Below, piece by piece: positions 1-10,508 of a stretch of DNA of 64,000 nucleotides (position 1 is the stretch's first letter; every line of letters starts with the position of its first letter). The stretch is from Pseudomonas sp. ok272. GTDB lineage: Bacteria > Pseudomonadota > Gammaproteobacteria > Pseudomonadales > Pseudomonadaceae. Location of the stretch: the NCBI RefSeq assembly GCF_900109995.1, contig NZ_FOCB01000004.1:124001-188000 (forward strand), read 5' to 3'. The notes beneath the pieces are model-generated. The model saw nothing but the letters and a program-made list of their open reading frames with translations. It had not been told where the DNA came from and did not search any database. A program made the position numbers and the translations under genes.

Positions 1-1
1 C

Positions 2-211
2 AACACCTCGCAGGCCCTGCTGTTGTTCAGCCTGGGTTACTTCGTCGGGGTATTTGGCTTCCCGCTGCTGGCGGGCAAGATCATCGTCGACCAAGGGCTG
101 CCAACATTGTTGCTGGTGGTATTGGCAGTGGCGCTATTGAACTGGTCGATCACCGTAGGGCGCCTGCTATGGCGCTGGATGAGCGCGACCAAGGTACTGC
201 AAGAGGCGTAG
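2..211 (+). CDS. C-terminal end of a membrane transporter, probably MFS family (partial)
   Basis: The reading frame is open from the left edge of the window and ends at a TAG, so only the last 69 residues are visible. They form two hydrophobic membrane segments, LLLFSLGYFVGVFGFPLLAG and LPTLLLVVLAVALLNWSITV, with a short basic tail. This pattern suits the last two helices of a 12-helix MFS permease, but no family motif is left to name a substrate. The next gene is convergent and starts 11 bases downstream. The MFS assignment is an inference from topology only. Confidence 0.5.
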   Translation, partial: NTSQALLLFSLGYFVGVFGFPLLAGKIIVDQGLPTLLLVVLAVALLNWSITVGRLLWRWMSATKVLQEA

Positions 212-222
212 GCCTGGACCCA

Positions 223-783
223 TCAAGGTTCAAGCCCGATACGGAAAAATTCGCCACCACTCCACACGCCGAGCCAGCGCTGGCCGTCGATCTCACGGGT
301 CACGGCCAGCTCGACCAACTGATAAAACACATTGCGGTGAATCAGCGCTTCCAGGTTAGTGCGCACATGCACGTAGGGCGACGGCTCTTGGGTCAGCGGA
401 TCAATCACCACCCGCATCGGATGCTCGGGACCGGCCTCGGTGGTCTCCTCGACGTTGGTGGTAAAACGCAGCCGTTGCGCCTCGCCCTCCCCCTCAACCT
501 CCAGGGTCACCGCCACAAACGGCGCGTCGTCGACCTTGATCCCCACTTTCTCCACCGGGGTAATCAGGAAGTAATCATCGCCGTCGCGGCGCATGATCGT
601 CGAGAACAGCTTGACCATCGGCTTGCGCCCGATCGGCGTGCCCAGGTAGTACCAGGTGCCGTCGCGTGCGATGCGCATGTCGATATCACCGCAAAAATCC
701 GGGTTCCACAGATGGACCGGCGGCAAGCCTTTGGACTTGGGGATTTGCCCCAGCAGATCGTTAGCTTTTTGCGGCCCACTCAT
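223..783 (-). CDS. DUF1285 family protein
   Basis: A 186-residue cytoplasmic protein with no signal peptide or membrane segment. The central stretch (HLWNPDFCGDIDMRIARDGT, about residues 24-43, then YYLGTPIGRKPMVKLFSTI) is the conserved core of the DUF1285 family, which is widespread in proteobacteria and has no assigned reaction. The ATG is preceded by GGGAGAGC on the coding strand, a good ribosome binding site. It lies 17 bases downstream of the lipoprotein gene on the same strand, so the two are probably cotranscribed. From memory, the PAO1 counterpart is PA2958, which sits next to rgsA and tatD as here. Confidence 0.85.
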   Translation of the reverse strand: MSGPQKANDLLGQIPKSKGLPPVHLWNPDFCGDIDMRIARDGTWYYLGTPIGRKPMVKLFSTIMRRDGDDYFLITPVEKVGIKVDDAPFVAVTLEVEGEGEAQRLRFTTNVEETTEAGPEHPMRVVIDPLTQEPSPYVHVRTNLEALIHRNVFYQLVELAVTREIDGQRWLGVWSGGEFFRIGLEP

Positions 784-800
784 GTTGCTCTCCCGTTGAA

Positions 801-1406
801 CTACTGATCACTCAGGCCCAGCAGGCTGCGAGCGTATTGCTGCAGGGGCGGGCCAATCAGATCTTCTGGCTTATTGTCGTGGAACGTCAGTAAACCGCCA
901 CGACTCTTGATACGTGCAGTATCAATCAAATACTGGGTACTGGTCTCGATCAACATGATTTGAATCACCCCGGTGTCGACGCCCAGGCGGTCAACAGCCT
1001 CTTGGTCCAACCACTCGTCCGAGTTGCCGATACGGTCGTCGGCCTTGGCAAAGCGCGTATAGAGCAGGTAGTGGGCGCCGGTAGCACGGGCCTCGGCCAT
1101 CGCGGCATCGAGCCCCTCGGGAGCACGGGCCCGGCGAACCATCGGAAAGTACTCGACAAAACCCTTGAAGGCTTCCTCGGCGACTACGTTCGGGCGCGGG
1201 TACGCATCGCCAGGCGGGGCAAACGCACCCTGAGCGATATAGATGAATGAGTCTGGCTGAATGCGCAGGTTGTTCACGCGACGGCTGTCACTATGATCAA
1301 GAAAGCCCGCGTCGCTCATCTGATAGCGAACACCTTCGCCCATATCGCTGACACTCATGCAGCCGCCAAGCGCCATAACGGCCAGCAGCAAAACCAGGCT
1401 ACGCAT
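801..1406 (-). CDS. DUF4823 family outer-membrane lipoprotein
   Basis: The protein is 201 residues from the ATG at 1406. The frame is open to 1538, but that longer version has no signal sequence. The chosen start is preceded by GGGAGAG and gives a classic lipoprotein signal, MRSLVLLLAVMALGGC, with a lipobox ending at Cys16. The residue after the Cys is Met, not Asp, which suggests outer-membrane sorting. The mature part matches the DUF4823 family, small conserved Pseudomonas lipoproteins of unknown role. It is followed closely by the DUF1285 gene. Confidence 0.8.
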   Translation of the reverse strand: MRSLVLLLAVMALGGCMSVSDMGEGVRYQMSDAGFLDHSDSRRVNNLRIQPDSFIYIAQGAFAPPGDAYPRPNVVAEEAFKGFVEYFPMVRRARAPEGLDAAMAEARATGAHYLLYTRFAKADDRIGNSDEWLDQEAVDRLGVDTGVIQIMLIETSTQYLIDTARIKSRGGLLTFHDNKPEDLIGPPLQQYARSLLGLSDQ

Positions 1407-1530
1407 CCTACTCTCCCAGAAGCCGGTGACGGAAAACCGGCGAATGAGCGCAGGATGCAGCTTCCGCGCCAGTCCTGACGACAGTGAACGTATCGAATTT
1501 GAAAGGGGGCTTTCTACGCGAGCGTTCGGT

Positions 1531-2499
1531 TTAGCCACCGATGATTTTCATCACCGTCGCGCCCCCTGAAAACGCGACTTCCTGCTTGTCCCCCAGCGCC
1601 TTCACCAGCAGACGCTGGAGCGCCGGCAGCGCCTCGTGGCGGGGCTTGTCCAGCAAGTCGCCGACATAGTGGCGATTACTTGACGACAGGCAGCCATGCA
1701 GCCACCCCGTGGACGACAGCCGCAAGCGCGAGCAGGTCCGGCAGAACGGCACGCTTTCGTTGGCAATCACCCCGAAAAAGCCTTTGTCAGGGATTTCATA
1801 GCGCACGGCCGTGGCGTCCACAGGCGCGCTGGCTTGCAGGTACGCATAGCGCTCGCCGATCAGGCCAAGCAACTGCTGAAGGCTGACAAACTGCTGCAGG
1901 AAAGCATTTGAGTCACTGGCCAGGTGGCCCATGCGCATCAACTCAATGAAACGCAGCTCATACCCACGCGCCAGGCAGTAATCGAGCAAAGGCATCACCT
2001 GATCGAGGTTCTGCCCACGCAACGGCACCATATTGACCTTGATCTTCAACCCGGCACTACGCGCCTGCTCCATGCCATCGAGCACCGTCGCCAGATCGCC
2101 GCCTCGGGCGATACCACGAAAAGCCGAGGCGTCGAGGGTGTCGAGGGAAACATTGATCCGCCGGATGCCCGCCTCCACCAACAGCGGCAGCTTCTTCGCC
2201 AGCAATTGGCCGTTGGTCGTCAGGCTGATGTCCGCCAACCCCATCTGCCCGACCGCCTTCATGAAGGTTTCCAGCTTGGGGCTTACCAGGGGTTCGCCAC
2301 CGGTAATGCGCAGCCGTTCGATGCCGGCCGCCTCGATCAGGTAGGCCACGCCACGCGCCATGGCGTCGGCCGACAACTCATCCTGCGCAGCCACCAGCCG
2401 CTTGCCGTTGGGCACGCAGTAAGTACAGGCATAGTTGCACGCGGACGTCAGGCTGACCCGCAAGTTGCGGAAACGCCTGCCTTGTCGATCGACAATCAT
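1531..2499 (-). CDS. moaA: GTP 3',8-cyclase MoaA (molybdenum cofactor biosynthesis)
   Basis: The 322-residue radical-SAM enzyme carries out the first step of molybdopterin synthesis, rearranging GTP to 3',8-cyclo-GTP. The N-terminal cluster motif CNYACTYC places cysteines at 21, 25 and 28 for the SAM-binding 4Fe-4S centre, and ITGGEP (65-70) is the SAM-contact motif. The second cluster is held by Cys253, Cys256 and Cys270 (CxxC-x13-C). The chain ends in the Gly-Gly tail that MoaA needs for activity. All catalytic features are intact. No other moa genes are nearby, as is common in Pseudomonas. Confidence 0.95.
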   Translation of the reverse strand: MIVDRQGRRFRNLRVSLTSACNYACTYCVPNGKRLVAAQDELSADAMARGVAYLIEAAGIERLRITGGEPLVSPKLETFMKAVGQMGLADISLTTNGQLLAKKLPLLVEAGIRRINVSLDTLDASAFRGIARGGDLATVLDGMEQARSAGLKIKVNMVPLRGQNLDQVMPLLDYCLARGYELRFIELMRMGHLASDSNAFLQQFVSLQQLLGLIGERYAYLQASAPVDATAVRYEIPDKGFFGVIANESVPFCRTCSRLRLSSTGWLHGCLSSSNRHYVGDLLDKPRHEALPALQRLLVKALGDKQEVAFSGGATVMKIIGG

Positions 2500-2597
2500 G
2501 GATCACTCCGGCGGAGATAGATTCGGAAGCACCAAAACTTGACTCACAAATCAGGTTTTGGCAAGTCCTAAGCCTGAGTATAGTTCTGGGGACACTG

Positions 2598-2620
2598 CGC
2601 CATACAGGGAAAATATGGCG
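2598..2620. repeat. Short inverted repeat between tetR and moaA
   Basis: CGCCATA (2598-2604) and TATGGCG (2614-2620) form a perfect 7-bp stem around a 9-base loop in the 141-bp gap between the TetR gene and moaA. No T run follows on either strand, so it is not a standard terminator. A TATACT hexamer reading toward moaA lies at 2577-2582 and could be its -10 box, but no matching -35 box was seen. The repeat could be a regulator site. Function is unknown. Confidence 0.35.
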
Positions 2621-2640
2621 CCATCAGCTCATTGAATGGA

Positions 2641-3279
2641 TCAGTTGCCGGATGTATCGGGATCGCGCTTGCGCTTGTTGCCCATGCGCACGCCGATATC
2701 CATCAGGAACTGGAAGAAACCTTCCTGGTCTTCCAGCACGTTGCTCCAGAACGGCGAGTGATACAGCGCGACGGCGCCGTGCACGAGTGCCCAGGCTGCA
2801 CAGTAGTGAAAGTACGGCGGCACATCTTCCAGCTTGCCTTCACTGATACGCCCCTTGATCAACAAGGTCAGGCGTTCGAAGTTGGAAGCACGAATCTTAT
2901 GCAGCTCTTCGACCATCTCCGGCACCTGGTTACCCTTGACCACCTTCTCTTCCAGGCGATCGAACAAGCGGTAGCGTTGCGGGTCACGCATGCGAAACTC
3001 AAAGTAGGCCCGGGACAGGGCTTCCTTATCCTTGTCGACATCCGCAGAGTGCAGCAACTCGTTCAAGTCACGCTCGTAATCGAGCATCAGGCGCAGATAG
3101 ATCTCGGCCTTGGATTTGAAATGCTTGTAGATGGTGCCTTTGCCGATACCCACGGCATCAGCGATCATCTCGACGGTGACACTGTCTTCACCTTGTTCGA
3201 GGAACAGCTTGAGCGCGGTGTCGAGAATTTCTTGCTCGCGGCGACGAAACTCACGGACCTTACGAGGTTCTTTGTGCAT
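2641..3279 (-). CDS. TetR family transcriptional regulator
   Basis: The 212-residue protein has the typical TetR layout. A helix-turn-helix lies at about residues 17-63 (ILDTALKLFLEQGEDSVTVE, then IADAVGIGKGTIYKHFKSKA), and an all-helical ligand-binding and dimerisation domain follows. The C terminus is basic (GNKRKRD). It is divergent from the PLP-enzyme gene with an 80-bp gap that contains two TTGCAC repeats, a possible shared control region. In PAO1 the gene in this position is PA2957, a TetR regulator. The ligand cannot be read from the sequence. Confidence 0.9.
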   Translation of the reverse strand: MHKEPRKVREFRRREQEILDTALKLFLEQGEDSVTVEMIADAVGIGKGTIYKHFKSKAEIYLRLMLDYERDLNELLHSADVDKDKEALSRAYFEFRMRDPQRYRLFDRLEEKVVKGNQVPEMVEELHKIRASNFERLTLLIKGRISEGKLEDVPPYFHYCAAWALVHGAVALYHSPFWSNVLEDQEGFFQFLMDIGVRMGNKRKRDPDTSGN

Positions 3280-3358
3280 AAGAAAAGGTCTGTAGGGGTC
3301 AAAATTCGAAGCCGCGTATTATGCCTAACTTGCACCAAATTGCACGGATCATCCGACC

Positions 3359-4492
3359 ATGACTACGTTTCTTGATGAATTTGCACAAGCTCCCGACCTG
3401 CGCTATTTGAATCACGCGGCGGTTTCTCCCTGGCCAAATCGAGCCGCCGCCGCCGTGACGCGCTTCGCCCAGGAGAACGTTTTACTGGGTGCGCGCGACT
3501 ATCCAGACTGGATGAGCCTTGAGCAACGCCTACGCGAACGCCTGGCACGACTGCTAAACGCACCATCGACGGATGATGTGGCACTGGTCAAAAATACTTC
3601 CGAGGCGCTGTCGTTTGTCGCCTTCGGACTGCCTTGGCAAAGCGGTGACCAGATCGTCATCAGCGATGAGGAGTTCCCTTCAAACCGCATTGTCTGGGAA
3701 GCCCTGGCCTCACAAGGCGTGGAAGTGGTCCAGGCCAGCCTCAAGGGTGATGACCCGGAAGGCTCCCTGCTGGCGGCGTGTGGGCCGCGCACTCGACTGA
3801 TGTCAGTGAGTGCGGTGCAGTTTGCCAGCGGCGTGCGCCTGGACCTGCAACGCCTGGGTGCCGGGTGCAAGCAACTGAACGTGCTGTTTTGCATCGACGC
3901 CATCCAACAACTCGGCGCCCAGCCCTTCGACGTGCAGCGCTATCAGTGCGACTTCGCCATGGCCGACGGCCACAAGTGGATGCTCGGCCCGGAAGGCCTG
4001 GGCGTGTTCTACGTGCGCAGCGAACTGCGCGAGCGACTCAAGCTCCACGAATTCGGCTGGCACATGCTCGAACACATGGGGGATTACAACCGAAGTACCT
4101 GGGAGCCAGCCAAAAGCGCAAGGCGCTTTGAGTGTGGCAGCCCGAACATGCTCGGCGCGATGGCGCTGGAGGCAAGCCTGTCGTTACTGGAAGAGGTCGG
4201 CATGGACACTGTTGCGGCACTGATTGCCGAGCGCGTGCAGTGGCTACAGGAAGGGTTGGGGGCGATTGCCGGCGTCAAACTGCACAGCCCGCTCAATCCG
4301 GCCCGTCGCGGGGGGATTATCTCCTTCAGTATCGACGGCATCGATAATCAGGCCCTGTGGACCACCCTCATGGCCCAGCAGGTCGTCTGTATCCCCCGCG
4401 GGCCAGGTGTGCGTTTTTCACCACATTTCTATACAGAAAAGCGCGTGATCACCGAAACTATCGCCATCGTCGCGTCAATCGCCAAGCCATGA
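3359..4492 (+). CDS. Class V aminotransferase / cysteine desulfurase-like PLP enzyme
   Basis: The 377-residue protein has the fold-type I PLP core of class V aminotransferases. Asp180 (CIDAIQQLG) should bind the pyridine nitrogen and Lys206 (DGHKWMLGPEG) should form the Schiff base. The N terminus (YLNHAAVSPWP) is typical of the kynureninase/SufS-like group that takes small amino acids. The catalytic Cys loop of true NifS/IscS desulfurases is not evident, so an aminotransferase, lyase or epimerase is as likely as a desulfurase. It is divergent from the TetR gene, which may control it. Confidence 0.85.
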   Translation: MTTFLDEFAQAPDLRYLNHAAVSPWPNRAAAAVTRFAQENVLLGARDYPDWMSLEQRLRERLARLLNAPSTDDVALVKNTSEALSFVAFGLPWQSGDQIVISDEEFPSNRIVWEALASQGVEVVQASLKGDDPEGSLLAACGPRTRLMSVSAVQFASGVRLDLQRLGAGCKQLNVLFCIDAIQQLGAQPFDVQRYQCDFAMADGHKWMLGPEGLGVFYVRSELRERLKLHEFGWHMLEHMGDYNRSTWEPAKSARRFECGSPNMLGAMALEASLSLLEEVGMDTVAALIAERVQWLQEGLGAIAGVKLHSPLNPARRGGIISFSIDGIDNQALWTTLMAQQVVCIPRGPGVRFSPHFYTEKRVITETIAIVASIAKP

Positions 4493-4582
4493 GAACTCAA
4501 GCGAAGCGTCGGTATTCCAAATATGTTTAAGAAACGCGGGGAGCAAACTGGACTCGGCGCAATACTGATCAATACTTGAACT

Positions 4583-4699
4583 GTCGGCGCGACATCTCCC
4601 CCAAGTGTCGCGCCGATATAGGTACCAACGGACCGCGTACCTTTGTTTACTCCTAATGGTCTTAACCCGGATTCACCCCCCAGAACCCGGGTTTTTTTT
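4583..4699 (+). ncRNA. rgsA: Small regulatory RNA, candidate RgsA (P16)
   Basis: A 224-bp gap holds a sequence shaped like an sRNA. CAATACT at 4570-4576 resembles an RpoS-type -10 box. A perfect 11-bp stem follows, TCGGCGCGACA (4584-4594) with TGTCGCGCCGA (4606-4616), then about 45 unpaired bases, then a strong terminator. The RNA would be about 117 nt. In PAO1 the RpoS- and GacA-dependent sRNA RgsA (PA2958.1) lies between the DUF1285 gene and tatD; here the candidate lies directly beside tatD. No open reading frame competes for the space. The identity rests on position and architecture, not on an alignment. Confidence 0.65.
4664..4699 (+). terminator. Rho-independent terminator of the sRNA
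   Basis: AACCCGG (4664-4670) pairs with CCGGGTT (4687-4693), and eight T residues overlap and follow the stem. The opposite strand has no T run on its far side, so it works only for plus-strand transcripts, meaning the sRNA and any read-through from the PLP-enzyme gene. Confidence 0.8.
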
Positions 4700-4716
4700 G
4701 CCTGCGATTTAGCCGA

Positions 4717-5505
4717 TCAAGCCGACTTGACGCGGGCCAGCGGGAACAATCGCTTGAAGTTCTCGGTGGTCTGCTCGGCAAATCGCTCGTAGGACTCCCC
4801 GCGCAGCATCGCCAGGAACTCTGCCACTTCACGCACGTACTGCGGCAGGTTGGGTTTGCCGCGATAAGGGATCGGCGCCAGGTACGGCGAGTCGGTTTCT
4901 ACCAGCAGGCGGTCGACCGGTACCTTGCTGGCGACATCACGCAGGGCGTCGGCATTGCGAAACGTCACGATCCCCGACAGTGAAATGTAGAACCCCAGGT
5001 CCAGCGCCGCCTTGGCCATGTCCCAGTCTTCGGTAAAGCAATGCAGCACACCCGCCTGGGGCAACGCGGCCTCGCGCAACAACGCCAGGGTATCGGCACG
5101 AGCGCCGCGGGTGTGGACGATCACCGGCTTGCCCGTCTGCTGAGCGGCCTGCAGGTGCAGGCGGAAGGACGCCCGCTGCAACTCGGCGGCCTCCGGCTCG
5201 TAATGGTAGTCCAGGCCGGTTTCGCCGATGGCCACCACCCGTGGATGCGCAAGCTCATGCAGCAACCAGTCCAGCGCCGGCGCAGCCCCCGGCTGCACAT
5301 CAAGCGGGTGAACGCCTACCGAACAATCGACATCGTCATAGCGCTCGGCAAGCGCCTTAACATCGGCAGCGTTGTCGACACTGACGCCAATACACAGGAA
5401 ATGCCCCACCCCACGTTGGCGGGCCGCCTCAAGTGCAGCATCCAGGGAGCCCTCATGGGCGGTGAGGTCGAGACGGTCAAGGTGACAATGGGAATCTACG
5501 AGCAT
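4717..5505 (-). CDS. tatD: TatD family metal-dependent hydrolase (DNase)
   Basis: The 262-residue TIM-barrel metal hydrolase has the N-terminal metal site SHCHLD (His6 and His8), the conserved GETGLDYHYE motif, the HTRGA strand and the terminal ETDSPYLAP signature. TatD proteins are 3'-5' exonucleases or deoxyribonucleases acting in DNA repair and quality control. Length is typical. It follows holB with a 79-base gap; the gene that usually lies between them, pilZ, is missing. The ATG has only a weak ribosome binding site, which fits disruption of the upstream sequence. Confidence 0.93.
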   Translation of the reverse strand: MLVDSHCHLDRLDLTAHEGSLDAALEAARQRGVGHFLCIGVSVDNAADVKALAERYDDVDCSVGVHPLDVQPGAAPALDWLLHELAHPRVVAIGETGLDYHYEPEAAELQRASFRLHLQAAQQTGKPVIVHTRGARADTLALLREAALPQAGVLHCFTEDWDMAKAALDLGFYISLSGIVTFRNADALRDVASKVPVDRLLVETDSPYLAPIPYRGKPNLPQYVREVAEFLAMLRGESYERFAEQTTENFKRLFPLARVKSA

Positions 5506-5584
5506 AGGGGCTGCAACTGCGTCGGATAAAGGAAGTGGCCGGCCTCAGGGCCGCACCACGTTGGAAATGCGCGGCGACGGGGAC

Positions 5585-7205
<1,621 letters not shown>

Positions 7206-7217
7206 TTAGTCAGAGAG

Positions 7218-8336
7218 TCATTGCGGGCTTTGCGATTCTTCAGCGCCGGGAGCGCCATCCGGCGGCACAGAGACGGGAGCATCTGGCGCTGCAGCACTGT
7301 TGGCCGGCGCAGGGCTTGAGCGGTAGTCCGCCCGACGCTTGAGCTGATACTCGCGCACCGCGCTGTTGTGGGCATCCAGGTCATCGGAAAACACATGGCT
7401 GCCATCCCCGCGGGCCACGAAATACAAACTGCTGCCCGGCACCGGGTTCAGCGCGGCATTGATCGCTTCGCGGCCAACCATTGCAATCGGCGTCGGCGGA
7501 AGACCGGAAATCACATAGGTGTTGTAGGGTGTTGGCTCTTTCAGGGCCGAGCGGGTCAACTTGCCGGTGTAGCGTTCGCCCATGCCGTAGATCACGGTCG
7601 GATCGGTCTGCAGCAACATGCCGACCCGCAAGCGCCGCACAAACACCCCGGCGATCTGCCCGCGCTCCTGGGGCACGCCGGTTTCCTTCTCCACCAGCGA
7701 GGCCATGATCAGCGCCTGATAAGGATCGGTATAGGGCGCATCAGGAGAGCGCTTGCTCCACTCCTTGGCCAGTACGTCGTCCAGGCGGTCGTAGGCCTTT
7801 TCCAGCAAGTCGGCATCGCTCATCCCACGAACGAAACGATAGGTGTCGGGAAAGAATCGCCCCTCTGGGAACACGCCAGGATGGCCGAGCTTTTCCATGA
7901 CCTCACTGTCGCTCAAGCCGGCCAGGGTTTGCTCAAGCTTGTCATTTTTAGCCAACGCGGCGCGGACCTGCCGGAAGTTCCAGCCTTCAACCAATGTCAG
8001 GCTGTACTGAACCACTTCACCGCGCTGCCACAGGCCGATCAGCCCTTGCGCCGTCATGCCCGGCAGCATGCGGTACTCACCGCTATGCAGGGGTTGCGAG
8101 GCAAGATTGAAGCGCCAGTACAGACGCAGCCAGAAGGCATCGTCGAGCACACCGTCAGCTTCCAGGCGATTGAACGTCCCGGACGGTGTTGCACCATTGG
8201 GCACATCCAGAAACTCTTCCTGAGTAATATTGAGCGGCTGCTCCAGCGCCGAGTTGATCTTCCAGGCCGAAGCGCCCAGCAGCAGCCCCGCCAGAACCAA
8301 TCCGGTTTCCAGCAGCAGCAAGAGTTTACGTCTCAC
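7218..8336 (-). CDS. mltG: Endolytic murein transglycosylase MltG
   Basis: The 372-residue inner-membrane enzyme cuts nascent glycan strands and so sets peptidoglycan chain length. One N-terminal membrane helix (about residues 5-25) is followed by a LysM-like region and the YceG domain. The catalytic Glu is Glu216 in ASLVEKETGVP. The C terminus adds a low-complexity Pro/Ala/Ser tail (about residues 340-372) beyond the usual fold. The start is GTG at 8336, three bases after the pabC stop codon, so translation is probably coupled. Confidence 0.94.
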   Translation of the reverse strand: MRRKLLLLLETGLVLAGLLLGASAWKINSALEQPLNITQEEFLDVPNGATPSGTFNRLEADGVLDDAFWLRLYWRFNLASQPLHSGEYRMLPGMTAQGLIGLWQRGEVVQYSLTLVEGWNFRQVRAALAKNDKLEQTLAGLSDSEVMEKLGHPGVFPEGRFFPDTYRFVRGMSDADLLEKAYDRLDDVLAKEWSKRSPDAPYTDPYQALIMASLVEKETGVPQERGQIAGVFVRRLRVGMLLQTDPTVIYGMGERYTGKLTRSALKEPTPYNTYVISGLPPTPIAMVGREAINAALNPVPGSSLYFVARGDGSHVFSDDLDAHNSAVREYQLKRRADYRSSPAPANSAAAPDAPVSVPPDGAPGAEESQSPQ

Positions 8337-8339
8337 GAA

Positions 8340-9155
8340 TCAAGCATCCAGTAGGGAGCGGGCAATGCCTTGCAGTTTACGGGTGAGCGGCCCAACCGGC
8401 CAGCTCAGCGCAGCATAAGCGCATACCGGCCAGACGCCGTACACGCTATTACAAACGAAGACCTCATCAGCCGCCTGCAACTGATCGAGGTTGATGTCGG
8501 TGATTTCAGTGGAAATCCCCAGAGAACTGGCTTGAAACAACAATTCGGCACGCATCACACCCGCGACACCACAGCGACTCAGGTCAGCCGTAGCCAGCAC
8601 GCCATTACGCACCACGAATACATTGCTGAACACCCCTTCGATCACTCGACCTTCCAGGTCGAGCATCAAGCCTTCTGCGTAATCGACACCTTGCCATTCG
8701 GCACGCGCGAGGACTTGCTCCAGGCGATTCAAATGCTTGAGGCCGGCGAGCAATGGCTGGCTCGAAAGGCGTGTGGCGCAGGGAAACAGGCGAATGCCTG
8801 TCTGCCCATAGGCGGGCGGATAGCTCGGCGCAGGGCTGCCTTGCAGGATCCGCCGCACCGTGGCGGCGGGGTCGGCAGCATAACCGCGCAGACTATCGCC
8901 ACGGGTGAGGATCAACTTCAGTACCCCAGCCCCCAACGCCGCCGCGTAAGCCAGGACCTCGGCACGAATCAGCGCAGGGTCGGCAACCATCGCCAGGCGC
9001 GAGCAACCCAACGCCAGACGCTGCAAATGCCGCTCCAGCAGCAAGGGTCGCCCGTCTTTCACCGCGATGGTCTCGAACAGACCATCGCCGTAGGCCAGGC
9101 CACGGTCCTTCAGCGACAGCGCGTCATCTGACTGACCGTCGACCCAACTGTCCAT
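8340..9155 (-). CDS. pabC: Aminodeoxychorismate lyase
   Basis: The 271-residue fold-type IV PLP enzyme releases pyruvate from 4-amino-4-deoxychorismate to give p-aminobenzoate for folate synthesis. It is recognised by the N-terminal DRGLAYGDGLFETI motif and the C-terminal EGVFSNVFVV segment. Its ATG overlaps the fabF stop codon by one base (TGATG), showing translational coupling. The fabF-pabC-mltG order is the standard arrangement in gammaproteobacteria. Confidence 0.95.
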   Translation of the reverse strand: MDSWVDGQSDDALSLKDRGLAYGDGLFETIAVKDGRPLLLERHLQRLALGCSRLAMVADPALIRAEVLAYAAALGAGVLKLILTRGDSLRGYAADPAATVRRILQGSPAPSYPPAYGQTGIRLFPCATRLSSQPLLAGLKHLNRLEQVLARAEWQGVDYAEGLMLDLEGRVIEGVFSNVFVVRNGVLATADLSRCGVAGVMRAELLFQASSLGISTEITDINLDQLQAADEVFVCNSVYGVWPVCAYAALSWPVGPLTRKLQGIARSLLDA

Positions 9156-10399
9156 CAGCCGACGAACCGGCGGAACACCAGCGAACCGTTGGTACCGCCA
9201 AAGCCGAACGAGTTGGACAACACGACATCGATGCCCATGTCACGGGCCGTATGCGGCACAAAATCGAGGTCGCAGCCTTCGTCCGGCTCATCAAGGTTGA
9301 TGGTCGGCGGCGCTACCTGGCCATTGATGGCCAACACGCTGAAGATGGCTTCGACAGCGCCTGCAGCCCCCAACAGGTGCCCGGTCATGGATTTGGTGGA
9401 GCTGATGGCCAGCTTGTAGGCATGATCGCCAAACACAGTCTTGATCGCCTGCGCTTCAGCCAGGTCACCCGCCGAGGTCGACGTGCCGTGCGCGTTGACG
9501 TACTGCACTTGATCGCCATTGATCTGCGCATCACGCAAGGCATTGGTGATGCAGCGTGCAGCGCCCGCCCCGTCAGCCGGTGGCGAGGTCATGTGATAGG
9601 CGTCACCACTGGTGCCAAAGCCAATCAGCTCGGCATAGATGGTCGCGCCACGCGCCTTGGCATGTTCCAGCTCCTCAAGTACCAACGCACCGGCACCGTC
9701 AGACAGCACAAAACCATCACGCCCCTTGTCCCACGGCCGGCTGGCACGGGTTGGCTCGTCATTGCGCGTGGACAGCGCACGCGCAGCCCCGAAACCGCCC
9801 ATGCCCAGGCCGCAAGCAGCCATTTCAGCGCCACCGGCAATCATCACATCGGCTTCGCCGTAGGCAATGTTGCGCGCCGCCATGCCAATGCAGTGCGTGC
9901 CTGTCGTACAAGCGGTCGAGATGGCGTAGTTGGGTCCCTGTATCCCCAGGTGGATCGACAGGAATCCGGAAATCATGTTGATGATCGAGCCCGGCACGAA
10001 AAACGGAGAAATCCGTCGCGGCCCGGAATCATGCAGGGTGCGGCTGGTCTCCTCGATATTGGTCAGTCCACCAATACCCGAGCCCATGGCCACGCCAATC
10101 CGCTCACGGTTGGCGTCGGTCACTTCCAGGCCAGCATTACGCATTGCCTGAAACCCGGCTGCCAAGCCGTATTGGATGAACAGGTCAAGCTTGCGAGCTT
10201 CCTTGGCCGACAGGTATTCCTCGACATTGAAGGCCTTTACCGAGCCGCCAAAACGGGTGGAATAGGCAGAAAGGTCGGTGTGTTCGATCAGACCAATGCC
10301 ACTGCGGCCAGCCAGAATGCCCTGCCAACTGCTCGGCACATCCGTACCCAGTGGCGACAACATACCCATACCGGTGACTACGACGCGTCTACGCGACAC
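9155..10399 (-). CDS. fabF: 3-oxoacyl-ACP synthase II (FabF)
   Basis: The 414-residue condensing enzyme elongates acyl-ACP with malonyl-ACP, mainly at later chain lengths and in the C16:1 to C18:1 step. Cys164 ([10 protein letters not shown]) is the nucleophile. The catalytic histidines are in [11 protein letters not shown] and [12 protein letters not shown]. It lies 110 bases after acpP with a terminator hairpin in the gap, so fabF output is probably reduced relative to acpP. All residues expected for an active enzyme are present. Confidence 0.96.
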   Translation of the reverse strand: MSRRRVVVTGMGMLSPLGTDVPSSWQGILAGRSGIGLIEHTDLSAYSTRFGGSVKAFNVEEYLSAKEARKLDLFIQYGLAAGFQAMRNAGLEVTDANRERIGVAMGSGIGGLTNIEETSRTLHDSGPRRISPFFVPGSIINMISGFLSIHLGIQGPNYAISTACTTGTHCIGMAARNIAYGEADVMIAGGAEMAACGLGMGGFGAARALSTRNDEPTRASRPWDKGRDGFVLSDGAGALVLEELEHAKARGATIYAELIGFGTSGDAYHMTSPPADGAGAARCITNALRDAQINGDQVQYVNAHGTSTSAGDLAEAQAIKTVFGDHAYKLAISSTKSMTGHLLGAAGAVEAIFSVLAINGQVAPPTINLDEPDEGCDLDFVPHTARDMGIDVVLSNSFGFGGTNGSLVFRRFVG

Positions 10400-10444
10400 A
10401 GCACTCTCCTTTTTTCAAATGACGACTTTGCATCAGGCCTAAAG

Positions 10445-10479
10445 AAAAAACCGCACGCCATGATGGCAGTGCGGTTTTT
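10445..10479 (-). terminator. Terminator between acpP and fabF
   Basis: AACCGCAC (10449-10456) pairs with GTGCGGTT (10469-10476), with an inner GCCA/TGGC stem. The minus-strand transcript then reads six T residues (10445-10450). Placed after the highly expressed acpP gene, it probably ends most acpP transcripts and lets a fraction through to fabF. The plus strand also has a T run, so it could act in both directions. Confidence 0.8.
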
Positions 10480-10508
10480 CCATGACAGCGAACAACGATT
10501 ACAAACTA

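Noticed and set aside
4584..4616. The 11-bp stem at 4584-4616 as a rho-independent terminator of the PLP-enzyme gene
   Set aside because: No T run follows the stem, and a normal terminator lies 50 bases further on. An sRNA structure explains both.
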